Shown here: piece by piece, positions 48,397-57,383 of the stretch
Layout: each line of letters opens with the position of its first letter
How positions within the stretch are numbered: position 1 is the stretch's first letter
Assembly: GCF_000365425.1 (NCBI RefSeq)
Contig: NZ_AQOV01000001.1
Coordinates: forward strand, 2,294,001-2,358,000
DNA: 64,000 nt
DNA from: Methylomonas sp. MK1
GTDB taxonomy: Bacteria; Pseudomonadota; Gammaproteobacteria; Methylococcales; Methylomonadaceae
Direction: 5' to 3'
Notes under the pieces: generated by a model
Seen by the model: the letters and a program-made list of their open reading frames with translations, nothing else
Databases searched by the model: none
Told to the model about the DNA's origin: nothing
Made by a program: the position numbers and the translations under genes

Positions 48397-49305
48397 ATGC
48401 GCATTTCAACCTCATGGAATAATCAGCTCGGCCTAAATGCGATGTTGGATCAGCAATCCAAACTCAGCGAGACTCAGCTAAAACTGTCCTCCGGCAAGAA
48501 ATACCTCAGCCCGGCGGAAAACGCGGTGGCCGCCACCAGCATGATCGACCTGAATCACAACATTAAGGAAAATCAGCAATATCAGGTCAATATCGGCGCG
48601 GCGCGGCAAAGGCTGAACCTGGAAGAATCCGGTCTGGATAATGCCGGTAGCGTGTTGCATAGAATTAGAGAATTGACCGTGCAAGGCTTGAACGACAGCA
48701 ACACCGCCACCAACCGCAAGCAAATCGCGATGGAAATCGACGAGCTGAACAAGCAATTGTTAAGTATCGCCAATACCAAAAATGCCAACGGCGAGTATAT
48801 TTTTTCCGGGTACAAAACCGATCAAGCCGCATTTACCGACACCCCGGCTTACGCCTATCAAGGCGACACCAGCCAACGCAGTATCGCGATAGGCCCCAGT
48901 CGGCAAGTAACCGACGGCGATCCCGGCGAATCGGTATTCGGCAGCATTCAAGCCGCGCCGCTGACAGCCGGCAGCATTAGCAACGTGTTTCAGGCCGTCG
49001 CGCAAATATCCGCTGATTTAAAAGCCAACACCCCCAATAAGAACTCTCTGAACGACATGGATACCGCGCTGGTGCGCTTCGATACCATTCGCGCATCGGC
49101 CGGCGCCCGCTTGAACGCATTGGACGACCAGGAAAACTTGAACGCCGACTACATACTGGACAATAAATCCACCGCCTCGGACATCGGCGATCTGGACTAT
49201 GCGGAAGCCTTGAGCAAATTCAATCTGCAACAAATATCGCTGCAAGCCGCCCAGCAAGCCTTTACCAAGGTGCAAAATCTGTCTTTGTTTAATTACATTT
49301 CTTAA
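48397..49305 (+). CDS. flgL: Hook-filament junction protein FlgL
   Basis: 302 residues, flagellin-like N-terminal (QLKLSSGKKYLSPAENAVAA) and C-terminal (LSKFNLQQISLQAAQQAF) helices with a short central domain, typical HAP3. Last gene of the flgB-L series. Confidence 0.95.
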   Translation: MRISTSWNNQLGLNAMLDQQSKLSETQLKLSSGKKYLSPAENAVAATSMIDLNHNIKENQQYQVNIGAARQRLNLEESGLDNAGSVLHRIRELTVQGLNDSNTATNRKQIAMEIDELNKQLLSIANTKNANGEYIFSGYKTDQAAFTDTPAYAYQGDTSQRSIAIGPSRQVTDGDPGESVFGSIQAAPLTAGSISNVFQAVAQISADLKANTPNKNSLNDMDTALVRFDTIRASAGARLNALDDQENLNADYILDNKSTASDIGDLDYAEALSKFNLQQISLQAAQQAFTKVQNLSLFNYIS

Positions 49306-49450
49306 GTTTTTGGCCCGAGGCTTTAGACAGCCCGGTGAGCACTTGTATGGCCTGTACGGCTTTCCGATGCTAAGATTCTTAAGGCCTACCAAAATCCGGC
49401 AACAACGCGATGTAGGTCAATTAAGCTGATTTAGTGACGGAAGGAATGCA

Positions 49451-49771
49451 ATGGCAAAAACCATGAGTTGGCACCGCATCACACTCTCGCGCCAGGAATA
49501 CGAATCCGGCGAAATCTACGTGCTGTTAGGCGCGTTCCGAGCTGCCTATGTGGCGCGAAACGGCCCCGAGGGCATGGCGATGTTCGGCGGCTGGTCCGAC
49601 GACGACACCGCCTTCCTGGTTTACACCACGCCTAGATCGGTACGCCACATCACGCCAATCTTGGACGCCTATTCGGCCAAACAAATCAAAACTCCTGACC
49701 CGTCCGGTCTATCGTTGATATACGGCGACGAGTCGGGCTTTTCTTCCTTCGAGATTGGCTTTGAAGCCTGA
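49451..49771 (+). CDS. Uncharacterised 106-residue protein after flgL
   Basis: I do not recognise the family. Soluble, mixed alpha/beta, no signal peptide, contains MSWHRITLSRQEYESGEIYV and FLVYTTPRSVRHITPIL. A good GGAAGGAA ribosome-binding site precedes the ATG and the composition matches its neighbours, so it is probably real. It is separated from flgL by 145 bp, so need not be flagellar. Confidence 0.7.
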   Translation: MAKTMSWHRITLSRQEYESGEIYVLLGAFRAAYVARNGPEGMAMFGGWSDDDTAFLVYTTPRSVRHITPILDAYSAKQIKTPDPSGLSLIYGDESGFSSFEIGFEA

Positions 49772-49904
49772 TGTAGTTCCGGGACTTTTTGAATTGCCTT
49801 AAAACCTACCCCAAAGCTTGATTTTCCGGTAGGCGTTCTGGAGCGGATTGATGGGCAGATTTCGGCCGAGGCTGTGTCAAAACGCCAAAATGAAATGAGT
49901 AGAA

Positions 49905-49942
49905 TCAATAAAGCGGAGTAACACTATGTTGTTAGCTCCGCT
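49905..49942 (-). terminator. Terminator of the PQQ dehydrogenase / pqqA operon
   Basis: Minus strand stem AGCGGAG...CTCCGCT, extended by TAACA/TGTTA across one bulged base around a 6-base loop (49912-49942), followed by TTTATT. It lies 10 bp after the pqqA stop. Confidence 0.65.
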
Positions 49943-49951
49943 TAAGTTTGC

Positions 49952-50026
49952 TTATCGGTTGTAGATATACATAGTTACTTCAAAACCAAAACGTAGATCG
50001 GCATAGCTTGGTGTTTCCCATTTCAT
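49952..50026 (-). CDS. pqqA: Pyrroloquinoline quinone precursor peptide PqqA
   Basis: 24-codon gene: the product ends in FEVTMYIYNR, containing the conserved Glu and Tyr (E-V-T-M-Y) that are cross-linked and become the PQQ skeleton. The N-terminal MKWETPSYADLRFG also fits the family. A GAGGAT ribosome-binding site lies before the ATG. It follows the cytochrome gene by 72 bp and a terminator stands after it. No other pqq gene is in the window, so this may be an extra or detached pqqA copy. Confidence 0.93.
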   Translation of the reverse strand: MKWETPSYADLRFGFEVTMYIYNR

Positions 50027-50098
50027 CTTAATATCCTCAGGTTTACATTGGAGAATGCGCTAAATCCAAAGAATTAGCGCATGTTAAAAACATCAAAA

Positions 50099-50728
50099 TT
50101 ACTGGCTGTCAGCCCAGCGAGCCGGCGGATTGGGGACCCACCAGTCGGTAAAATCAGGTGACGTCTTGCTGCCTAGTGAATCGACATAAGCCTTCAAATC
50201 CGCCAGGTCGTTGGGGCAAAGATATTTTTTGAACGCTGGCATACCCTCTCCTTCGCCTTGAGTGACAGCTTCCGCCACTTCATCGCCTTCTCCCACCAAA
50301 CTTGGCCCCATGGTGCCGCCGTGGCCATTGCTGGAATGGCAAACGGAGCAATTCAGTCTTAGGTAAGCTCGGCGTCCGTTTTCGATCGCATCAGCATTTG
50401 CATTGCGGGTGTTACAGTTAAAATTAAAATTGCTAGGCAGGGTGTATGCAGTTCCGCTGCCGGAGGTTTGCGTGCCCGACGTCGAGCCGCTAGTGCTTCC
50501 CGAACTGGTACTGGTACTGGTACTGCTACTGTCGCTACTACTCTCCTCACCACTTCCGCTTGTGCCGGAACCAGTCCTGGAACGGTCGCCCTTCGTACTG
50601 GGTTTTCCTTCGGATTCAGATGCTTTGTAGGTACTGATGATTCTAGGATCGGCAGTCGCCAGACTTAAAACGGAAGCCAGGGTGATAAAACCCAGCATCT
50701 GTTGGATAGTCATAGGTCTAACTTTCAT
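50099..50728 (-). CDS. Exported cytochrome c with Ser/Thr/Gly linker
   Basis: 209 residues: signal peptide (about 1-27), a low-complexity Ser/Thr/Gly stretch (about 44-94), and a class I cytochrome c domain with CSVCH (127-131) and likely Met ligand in EGMPAFKKYL. Position after the XoxF- and XoxJ-like genes suggests it accepts electrons from the dehydrogenase (a XoxG role), but sequence similarity to known XoxG is not evident. The linker might tether it or make it flexible. Confidence 0.85.
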   Translation of the reverse strand: MKVRPMTIQQMLGFITLASVLSLATADPRIISTYKASESEGKPSTKGDRSRTGSGTSGSGEESSSDSSSTSTSTSSGSTSGSTSGTQTSGSGTAYTLPSNFNFNCNTRNANADAIENGRRAYLRLNCSVCHSSNGHGGTMGPSLVGEGDEVAEAVTQGEGEGMPAFKKYLCPNDLADLKAYVDSLGSKTSPDFTDWWVPNPPARWADSQ

Positions 50729-50763
50729 GTTGATAACCTCGTAATAGGATGTTCAATAGACAA

Positions 50764-51618
50764 TCATTTGTGCGTATCGGCCGCAACTTGGCCGATCATC
50801 GGCGCTATCAATGGCACGTGATAAGCCGTCAGAATGTCGTGAATTTTGTAATGCTGTTGTTCCAGAATACCGTCCAGTTTCGCGGCAAAGGCCTGATCCT
50901 GCTTTCTGACGCCCATGGAAATTTCATAGTCAAAAGGCATGTCAGGCAGCTTGGCATCATGCGGCGCAAAGGCAATTTCCAGGCGTTGACCATACGGTTT
51001 GGCGTAATAACCCGCGATGGGCCCCCAAACGACGGCGACGTCAATCTCTCCCTTGGCCACGGCGTCGATGATCTTGCCTTGCGGATTTTTGGCGGAGCCA
51101 TTTCCCCACAGGGAATAACCGACGATGTTATCCGTGATACCGCGCAGCGCCAAGGCGCTAGCCGGTGGCGAGTTCGAGCCGTCATTACCGAAACCGTGTA
51201 GTCCGATTTTTAATTGTTTCAGAAGCGGATCATCAAATGACGTGATATTCAGATGACGATTACGTGCTGTAACAAATACATAACCAGACCAGTAGTAGGG
51301 CTCGGTGGGCAATACCCGTTCGTAGCCATGAGGAACTCCCATGACCAAATCACATCGCTCCGCACCCAGAGTCTGACGAATAAAGCCATTTCGTTGCCGC
51401 TGCCAGGTATAACGCAATTTGGCGTGTAACTGTTCAGCCAACAACGCAGCGATTTTGTTCTCAAAACCTTCTTGCTTGCGATTGGAAAACGGTAGATTGT
51501 CAGGGTCGGCACAAACACGTAGTTCCGGTTGCGCAACCGCCGATTGAGCCAGAATTAGCAGGCAAACTGCGGGTAGCAGACTCTGCCAGCGATGGCGCTT
51601 TAAAAAACTTGTAATCAT
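50764..51618 (-). CDS. xoxJ: Periplasmic solute-binding-like protein XoxJ/MxaJ
   Basis: 284 residues with signal peptide (about 1-29) and the start of the mature chain ELRVCADPDNLPFSNRKQEGFENKIA, typical of the quinoprotein-dehydrogenase-associated binding proteins. The C-terminal half continues the periplasmic binding fold. Known XoxJ/MxaJ proteins assist activation of the methanol dehydrogenase. Located between the dehydrogenase and the cytochrome. Confidence 0.9.
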   Translation of the reverse strand: MITSFLKRHRWQSLLPAVCLLILAQSAVAQPELRVCADPDNLPFSNRKQEGFENKIAALLAEQLHAKLRYTWQRQRNGFIRQTLGAERCDLVMGVPHGYERVLPTEPYYWSGYVFVTARNRHLNITSFDDPLLKQLKIGLHGFGNDGSNSPPASALALRGITDNIVGYSLWGNGSAKNPQGKIIDAVAKGEIDVAVVWGPIAGYYAKPYGQRLEIAFAPHDAKLPDMPFDYEISMGVRKQDQAFAAKLDGILEQQHYKIHDILTAYHVPLIAPMIGQVAADTHK

Positions 51619-51652
51619 GCCAATACCTCGACTTGGAATTTAAACAGCAGAG

Positions 51653-53431
51653 TTAAGGCAGTTTGTAGACGTGGACTTTACCACCGGTCTTGGCCGTGCA
51701 GGCCCCGCCGCCAAAGCCACCCGCCATGGCGCCGACGCCACTAAACACCGCGACGCGTTGCAGGTTGTCGGGACCGGTAAACGTAATGGGGTTACCGACA
51801 GTACTGCACTCCATGGTTTTAGACCACAACAGCTTGGGCACGCCATTCACGGCTTGTTCAGGACGAGCGTCGATGGCTTTAAAGACTTTGTCTTGGGTGC
51901 CGTAAAACAACAGTCCTCCGCCCGTGCTGAGTACCCCGCCGTATATGGCACTACGCTCTTTCAAACCAAAAGCTTTCTGGCCTTTGGTCACATCCCAGGC
52001 AATCAACTCGCTGGTATAGGAAGTGTCGGAGGCCGGTGCAATTGCCATGTCCATTGCCATGTAAGGCGCACCGTAAACGTACTCGGCTTTCAACATGTGC
52101 ATGTTCATACACAGATTAAAGGTCGGCATGTAGAACAAACCGGTTTTTGGCGAGAATGCACCGGGCTCCCAGCCTTTGGCGCCCAGGGCTGATGGACAAA
52201 TGTCAAAGGTAGTTTTGCCGGTGTGCGTCAGCTTATCCGGATTAACCACAGGACGTCCGGTGGTTAAATCGATGCTGCTAGCCCAGTTGACTTCGGGAAT
52301 AAATTGGTCGGCTCTGACAATTTCGCCGGTTTCCCGATCTAGCGCATAGGCAAAGCCGTTCTTATCGAAGTGCACCAGGAGTTTATGGGCCACACCGTTG
52401 ATAGTTTGCGTAACCGATATGTTTTCGCTGTCAGCGTCGTAATCCCAGTTATCATGCGGCGTGGTTTGATACACCCATTTCACTGCACCGGTATTGGGGT
52501 CGCGGGCAAATATTGACGAGCCCCATTTGTTGTCGCCGGGCGCGCGGACGTCAGGGTTCCAGACGCCCGGTTGACTGGTGCCATAGAATACGGTGTCGGT
52601 TTCCTTGTCGTAGGTCAGATAAGCCCAGGCCGAGCTGCCACCTTGTTGCCAAGTATTGCCAGGCCAGCTTTTTTGGCCCAAATCGGTATTTTGACCGGCT
52701 GTGGTATAGGGCAATTTGGTTTGGCTATTGATCAAAACATCTTTGTCCGGTCCGGTGTTGTAACCGCGCCATAGTTCTTTACCAGTATTCAAGTCTAGCG
52801 CTAGCACCCAGCCTCTGACCCCCATTTCGCCGCTGACTGTACCGCTAATGACCTTGCCATTAACGATGACGGGTGCACCGGACATGGTAACTCCGGAACG
52901 CACGTCCGCTGTGGTATTACGCCAGATTTCCTTGCCGGTTACCGCGTTAACAGCCACTGTGGTGTTATCGAGTAAATTGAACACGATCTTGCCATCGGCG
53001 TAAGCAGCGCCACGGTTGATGGCGTCACAGCAATGTACGCCTTTGGCGTATTTATTAATTTTGGGTACATAGGTCCACAGGACCTTACCTTTGTTCGCCA
53101 GATCGTAAGCAATCAATTTATTCGGGAAAGGCGTCACGACGTAAAGTTTAGAGCCAATCACCAATGGCTCACCCATATGACTACCCTTAACCCCGGTATC
53201 CACCGAATACTCTTCAGCCAAACCGGCGACATTGGCGGTATTGATTTGATCAAGTTCGCTGTAGCGTTGACCATCCGGGGTTCCGCCTGGGGTTGTCCAA
53301 TCCGTGCCGGCCTGCGCCGAACCGATCAAACAGGCTGATCCGATTAAGATAGCGCTCACCGCGCTTTTTAGCTGAAATTGAGACGCTCGCGATGGCTGCT
53401 GATTTCCGCTAAGCCGTTGTTGAATAAGCAT
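51653..53431 (-). CDS. PQQ-dependent alcohol/methanol dehydrogenase, XoxF-like
   Basis: 592 residues: N-terminal extension and signal peptide (about 20-41) and an eight-bladed quinoprotein propeller. The adjacent-Cys disulfide C134-C135 (HCCD), E202, N292, catalytic D330 and the extra D332 (WDYD) are seen; the last is the hallmark of lanthanide-dependent enzymes, where MxaF has Ala. The HDNWDYDADSE context is unlike the HDEWDYDGVNE-type of common XoxF5, so it belongs to a less usual clade. Oxidises primary alcohols in the periplasm. Strong TAAGGAGG ribosome-binding site; hairpin in its leader. Confidence 0.88.
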   Translation of the reverse strand: MLIQQRLSGNQQPSRASQFQLKSAVSAILIGSACLIGSAQAGTDWTTPGGTPDGQRYSELDQINTANVAGLAEEYSVDTGVKGSHMGEPLVIGSKLYVVTPFPNKLIAYDLANKGKVLWTYVPKINKYAKGVHCCDAINRGAAYADGKIVFNLLDNTTVAVNAVTGKEIWRNTTADVRSGVTMSGAPVIVNGKVISGTVSGEMGVRGWVLALDLNTGKELWRGYNTGPDKDVLINSQTKLPYTTAGQNTDLGQKSWPGNTWQQGGSSAWAYLTYDKETDTVFYGTSQPGVWNPDVRAPGDNKWGSSIFARDPNTGAVKWVYQTTPHDNWDYDADSENISVTQTINGVAHKLLVHFDKNGFAYALDRETGEIVRADQFIPEVNWASSIDLTTGRPVVNPDKLTHTGKTTFDICPSALGAKGWEPGAFSPKTGLFYMPTFNLCMNMHMLKAEYVYGAPYMAMDMAIAPASDTSYTSELIAWDVTKGQKAFGLKERSAIYGGVLSTGGGLLFYGTQDKVFKAIDARPEQAVNGVPKLLWSKTMECSTVGNPITFTGPDNLQRVAVFSGVGAMAGGFGGGACTAKTGGKVHVYKLP

Positions 53432-53461
53432 CTATGCCTCCTTAGATAAAAAGTAAGATTT

Positions 53462-53487
53462 GGCATTCCTTTATTCAAAGGAATACC
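53462..53487 (-). promoter_or_regulatory. Hairpin in the leader of the PQQ dehydrogenase gene
   Basis: Minus strand GGTATTCCTTT-GAAT-AAAGGAATGCC: 11-bp stem (one G-T pair) and 4-base loop, 30 bp upstream of the ATG and just before the ribosome-binding site. No U-run follows, so it is not a plain terminator; mRNA stability or translational control is possible. Confidence 0.6.
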
Positions 53488-54200
53488 GTCGAAGCCAATG
53501 ATTTTCTAGAGATATTTTGTTGTTAGAGAAATGTGTGACCCGGAATTGAAACGAGTGAGTCTGTCCTTAACATAAACATCCTTAGAAAATTCTGGCTAAC
53601 TCCATTATTGTCCTTGCCACCGCATTTTTTATTCTACTTGAACAAATATGACAAAAACCCATTATTTAAGTTATGTTTTGATTAAAAATACATTAGATAT
53701 TAATTAAAAACACATTAAATATACTTGGTGATAAAATATAATTACCAACAAGTACAATGACTTAAATACAGATATTTCATGAAGGATGGCAAGAAAGAAT
53801 CACAAGCTGTTCCGATAACTAATGCTCAAAAGCAAATGACTTGCATTGGATAAAATGAAATATATTCGAGTCAATTTTTTGATTTCAATCAAAAATTCAT
53901 ATGCAGATGCATGCTAACAGCCAAGTAAGTATTTATTTTGTCTAAAGAACATTTAACCAAATCTTAATGTTTATTTCAGTTTGAATTTATATTGGCGTAA
54001 TAGAGTTATTTTGATGTGTTTAGTAGATAATTAATCCCCGCTTATCCAGGCACATCCGATAAATGAAGATTTATGTTGTCTTGGTAATTCCGCAAAGAAT
54101 TTACCCAGGCAAATTTAAAGTGGTTCGTTATTTTTCCGGGCTGATTTCGTAATGAATCGTCCAGATAGTTTATTACCCAAAATTCTAAGGATGCATCCTG
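53488..54200. other. AT-rich intergenic region between divergent genes
   Basis: About 0.7 kb with no supported gene, between the PQQ dehydrogenase operon (minus) and a secreted protein gene (plus). It should hold the promoters of both. It contains the 22-bp tandem repeat listed separately. Confidence 0.6.
53681..53724. repeat. Two-copy 22-bp tandem repeat
   Basis: ATTAAAAATACATTAGATAT plus two bases is followed directly by ATTAAAAACACATTAAATAT plus two bases; 18 of 22 positions agree. Two helical turns per unit would place a DNA-binding protein on the same face twice. Function unknown. Confidence 0.65.
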
Positions 54201-55100
54201 ATGAGATTCTTTACGCTTTTACTCGTTCTACTGTTCTCTAATCTGGCCCAAGCTCAGCAACTGACCCTCACGTTTCCGGGCAATCTGCCAGTTACTAGAT
54301 CGCCCATTAGCACCATTCCAATGTGCGAAGTTGTTGTGTCCGGATATGCTGTCGACGTAACCATGCTGGGTGCGAATCTTGCCGGTACATCAAATACCTG
54401 CACACCCGCCAATGTGCTTCCAACTGTTGATGCGGGCAAAGTGACTGCAGGCAAGTACGGTACCAGTCCATCGGTAGGTGCTCAGGTAGCGGTAAACCCA
54501 CCTTCCGAGATTACTTTTGATGTTTCGTCGTTTACCGTCAATGATTATGGCGTTGGGAATACGTTGACCGCATACGCTAACTATCCTGATGGAACCTACT
54601 TTACCTATCCTATTCCCTATGTTGCCGGCGTATCGACCGTTGCGTTGCCGATGGAGTTTGCGGGGATGGTTAAGTTTGAAATTTACAGCTTAAATAACCG
54701 GATCGCCGTTGGCGATATTGTAATAAATGATTCGACACCGGTTACCCCAGTTCAATATACCGATAACTGGGTGGGCAACGGCATCGGTAATGTTCTGCCG
54801 GTTGATACTGGCACAACCACAGCTAACGGTGGCGTGATTCAAGTAATTCCGTACGGCACAAACAAAGAAGTAGTTTACACATCGGCCTCGTTGTCGTTCA
54901 CTTTGCTAAACCCAGTGTTTGTTATCGAAAAATCCAACACAGCGCACCCTGGGATAACCATTGTCACCGTGACCGGTGCCACAACAGACCAGAACGGAAC
55001 GCCAATCACCGTCAGTGTTAAAGAAGCTTATCGCCAATACAAGCAACGGAACCAGATGCGCTATGGCCTGACCGGCGGTAATTTAACAGTCGACTATTAA
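54201..55100 (+). CDS. Secreted protein of unknown function
   Basis: 299 residues with a clear signal peptide (1-18, ending AQAQ), otherwise beta-rich with many Thr, Val, Asn and Gly, resembling extracellular Ig-like or fibrous proteins. Two Cys (in IPMCEVVV and SNTCTP) could form a disulfide. The last 40 residues (VKEAYRQYKQRNQMRYGL) are basic and different from the rest. AAGGATG ribosome-binding site. Family not recognised. Confidence 0.75.
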   Translation: MRFFTLLLVLLFSNLAQAQQLTLTFPGNLPVTRSPISTIPMCEVVVSGYAVDVTMLGANLAGTSNTCTPANVLPTVDAGKVTAGKYGTSPSVGAQVAVNPPSEITFDVSSFTVNDYGVGNTLTAYANYPDGTYFTYPIPYVAGVSTVALPMEFAGMVKFEIYSLNNRIAVGDIVINDSTPVTPVQYTDNWVGNGIGNVLPVDTGTTTANGGVIQVIPYGTNKEVVYTSASLSFTLLNPVFVIEKSNTAHPGITIVTVTGATTDQNGTPITVSVKEAYRQYKQRNQMRYGLTGGNLTVDY

Positions 55101-55203
55101 GGCAATGAAGCGACTGATCAATTAGATCGGTCGCTTATATCGATCCGCTATCAATCGCAAAATTCAGTGTGGAAGTCTTTCAATTCTTGAGGTAAATCCG
55201 ATT

Positions 55204-55540
55204 TTAATAGGGGGCTGATGCCGTTTTACATGGTAGCCAAAAAAAGTGGATGTCAGTGCGATAACACTTTCAAATCGTAAGTCTGTTGGAGTACGCCACG
55301 ATATTGATTTTGGTGGCGTTACCCGCGACCGATTTTCCTGTTGCTGTTTGTTGCTCATGGGCGGCGCCGCTTCTGTGTTGATGAGCTTTCAGAATGTTGT
55401 CATCAATAAATGTCCGTAGCAAATTGGGGCATTCCAGCAACACCCGAAAGATACCCCTCAACTTTGCTTAAAGAGGCCACGCACCGAATGGTTTTATAGA
55501 GCATTCCATGTATAAAACGTTGCAGGCAGGCTCGACAAGA
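55204..55540 (-). pseudogene. Decayed IS5-family transposase
   Basis: Minus-strand pieces of an IS5-group (IS427-like) DDE transposase: a HGMLYKTIR piece near 55500, then FIDDNILKAHQHRSGAAHEQ and KSVAGNATKI with the first catalytic Asp, then directly the C-terminal FESVIALTSTFF and, after a frameshift, WLPCKTASAPY-stop. The middle of the protein, including the other catalytic acids, is deleted. Edges are approximate. Confidence 0.8.
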
Positions 55541-56056
55541 ACAAACAACGATATGTTAAGAGCCTATCGAAAAAGGTAAGCAGCATTTCAATATTTTGTG
55601 CTAAACATCGTTCTCCAGAGACATCTTTCTGGTTATTCCCGTAAATTCTCCGAAGTTATCGAATGTCGCAAATTGGCTGTTGGATGCGGTCGCCAAGGGA
55701 AGCTTTGTAGTCCGCCATTTTTCAGAATCTGGCTTTGGCAGACTGTCCAGTTTGGAGAAGCGCGACCGGCAAAAATGGATCGGTTTTACCCGGTCAATCC
55801 TGACTGAGCAAGTTCCGCCAAGTTGCACCTGCTGGAGTGCTAACATTTTCAAGCAGATTGCGGCAGATGATTAAGCATAACCGCTGTCATTCAAACATCT
55901 GCGGTTCAACAGGGTCTTATTTGTTACAAACGCAACATATACCCACAACTTTTTTCACTGATTAATCAATTACTTAAAAATTGGTGCGAAATATGAATTA
56001 AGCAAGCCATACAAAAATCGATGCTATGTTCGGTTACTCATTCTTTTACGGTGCTT
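55541..56056. other. Region without supported genes
   Basis: About 0.5 kb between the IS relic and the next small gene. Overlapping short frames at 55598-55874 have no recognisable product. Confidence 0.5.
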
Positions 56057-56374
56057 ATGTCTGAAATCATCCCGTTTCCCGTTCCCAACAAACAACAAAA
56101 ATCAGATCTTGATGCGCTTATCGATGAAGCGTTAAAGGCCATCCCCAGGCAAGACCGAGAAAAGCTCAGGTTTGAGTTGATCAAAACGATAGACGGCTAC
56201 GATGCCTTTTTTTCTGAATGGTCCTTGAGTCTACCCGCGGATAGTAACGAAACTCTCAGGAAACAAATTTACGATATTGCGCATCAGGAACATGACCGAA
56301 AAATACAAATGCTGAAAGACATTATGCGACTAAAGATTAAAGTGCTGGTTGCGGAATACCAGCAACGCAAGTAA
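56057..56374 (+). CDS. Uncharacterised 105-residue helical protein
   Basis: Begins MSEIIPFPVPNKQQKSDLDA; charged, helical, without signal peptide. I do not recognise the family. ATG 56057 is preferred to a start 36 bases upstream. It lies 129 bp before the NifX-like gene on the same strand. Confidence 0.65.
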   Translation: MSEIIPFPVPNKQQKSDLDALIDEALKAIPRQDREKLRFELIKTIDGYDAFFSEWSLSLPADSNETLRKQIYDIAHQEHDRKIQMLKDIMRLKIKVLVAEYQQRK

Positions 56375-56503
56375 CGCGGTTTGTGATTACCGACCCGGCC
56401 CAATGGCTTCGGCAGAGCGCGGATTAAAACACCAAAGACCATCGATTTTAAGACCTAGCCTTAGTCGTCCTTTGGCCCAAATATTTTTATTGAGGAGTGT
56501 CAT

Positions 56504-56980
56504 ATGAATCAACTTGCCGATGTAAACAGTGTCGCGGAGCTTGAAGTCGACGCAGATAAGCTGATCGTGGCTTTTGCAAGTTCCGATGGGGAAATGGTCA
56601 ATCAGCATTTCGGGTCATCCTTGGGATTTCATGTCTACGCTATAGACGGCAGTTCCGCGACGCCTTTGGCGGCTAAGTCGTTTGGTAAGGAACAACGAGA
56701 CGGGAATGACGACAAATTAAAGCCTAAGCTGGCCTGGTTAACGGGCTGCGATATGGTTTATTGCGGCTCCGTCGGCGGCACGGCGACCAATGAGTTGATC
56801 AAATTGGGCGCGCATCCTGTCATCGTTAAAGGCGGTCCCGACATTGAAGAAATCATTACCGAGTTACAACAAGACATTTCCGGGGCCATGTCGCCGCTGC
56901 TGGAACGCATTTTTAAACAAAAAACGGTTAAAGATAGTAGCCGTTTTGCAGAGATGGCTGACGAAGACTGGGCTGAATAA
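56504..56980 (+). CDS. NifX-family dinitrogenase iron-molybdenum cofactor biosynthesis protein
   Basis: 158 residues. The NifX/NafY-type cofactor domain (about 18-120) shows VAFASSDGEMVNQHFGSSLGFHVYAID, and CDMVYCGSVGGTATNELIKLGAHPV. Such proteins carry NifB-cofactor or other metal clusters. The C-terminal tail (SRFAEMADEDWAE) is as in NifX of gammaproteobacteria. AGGAG ribosome-binding site. No nif structural gene is in the window, so it may be a stray copy. Confidence 0.85.
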   Translation: MNQLADVNSVAELEVDADKLIVAFASSDGEMVNQHFGSSLGFHVYAIDGSSATPLAAKSFGKEQRDGNDDKLKPKLAWLTGCDMVYCGSVGGTATNELIKLGAHPVIVKGGPDIEEIITELQQDISGAMSPLLERIFKQKTVKDSSRFAEMADEDWAE

Positions 56981-57383
56981 GGATGCCCGGCAATTTTGCC
57001 TAAACGCAATCCAAGCATTCATCTTACAACTCGGCCTTCTCTCGGCTCGGTTTCGCTAGCCGACACTGAGGAAGCTCGCCATCACATACTACTGAATCCG
57101 GTTCGTCAGCCTACCGCCTGCTCTAACGTGCGCGTTGCCCTCCCCCGTCTCTCGGCGACATCGGTAACCATCGCATTTTTTGTGCTCGCCAGCGGCATTG
57201 ACGCCAGTGCCGCCACCGTTCAATTAGCTTTTTCTAAACTCAGGGCCTTCGGTCTTTACCCCGCGATTTTCAATCGCCAGCCTTTTGGCCCCTAGGCGAT
57301 GCCGTTTGTGACTGATTTATGACCAATTTTTAGACTGCCGTTTCATCTATACTATGGCGTGATTTATTGCTTCTCGCACACGG
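56981..57383. other. Intergenic region before the kinase locus
   Basis: About 400 bases. A 99-codon open frame (56996-57295) has no ribosome-binding site or recognisable product. A TATACT (57348-57353) about 30 bp before the kinase gene could be its -10, without a good -35. Confidence 0.45.

Noticed and set aside
56996-57295. 99-codon open frame before the kinase gene
   Set aside because: No ribosome-binding site, no recognisable domain, unusual composition; treated as intergenic.
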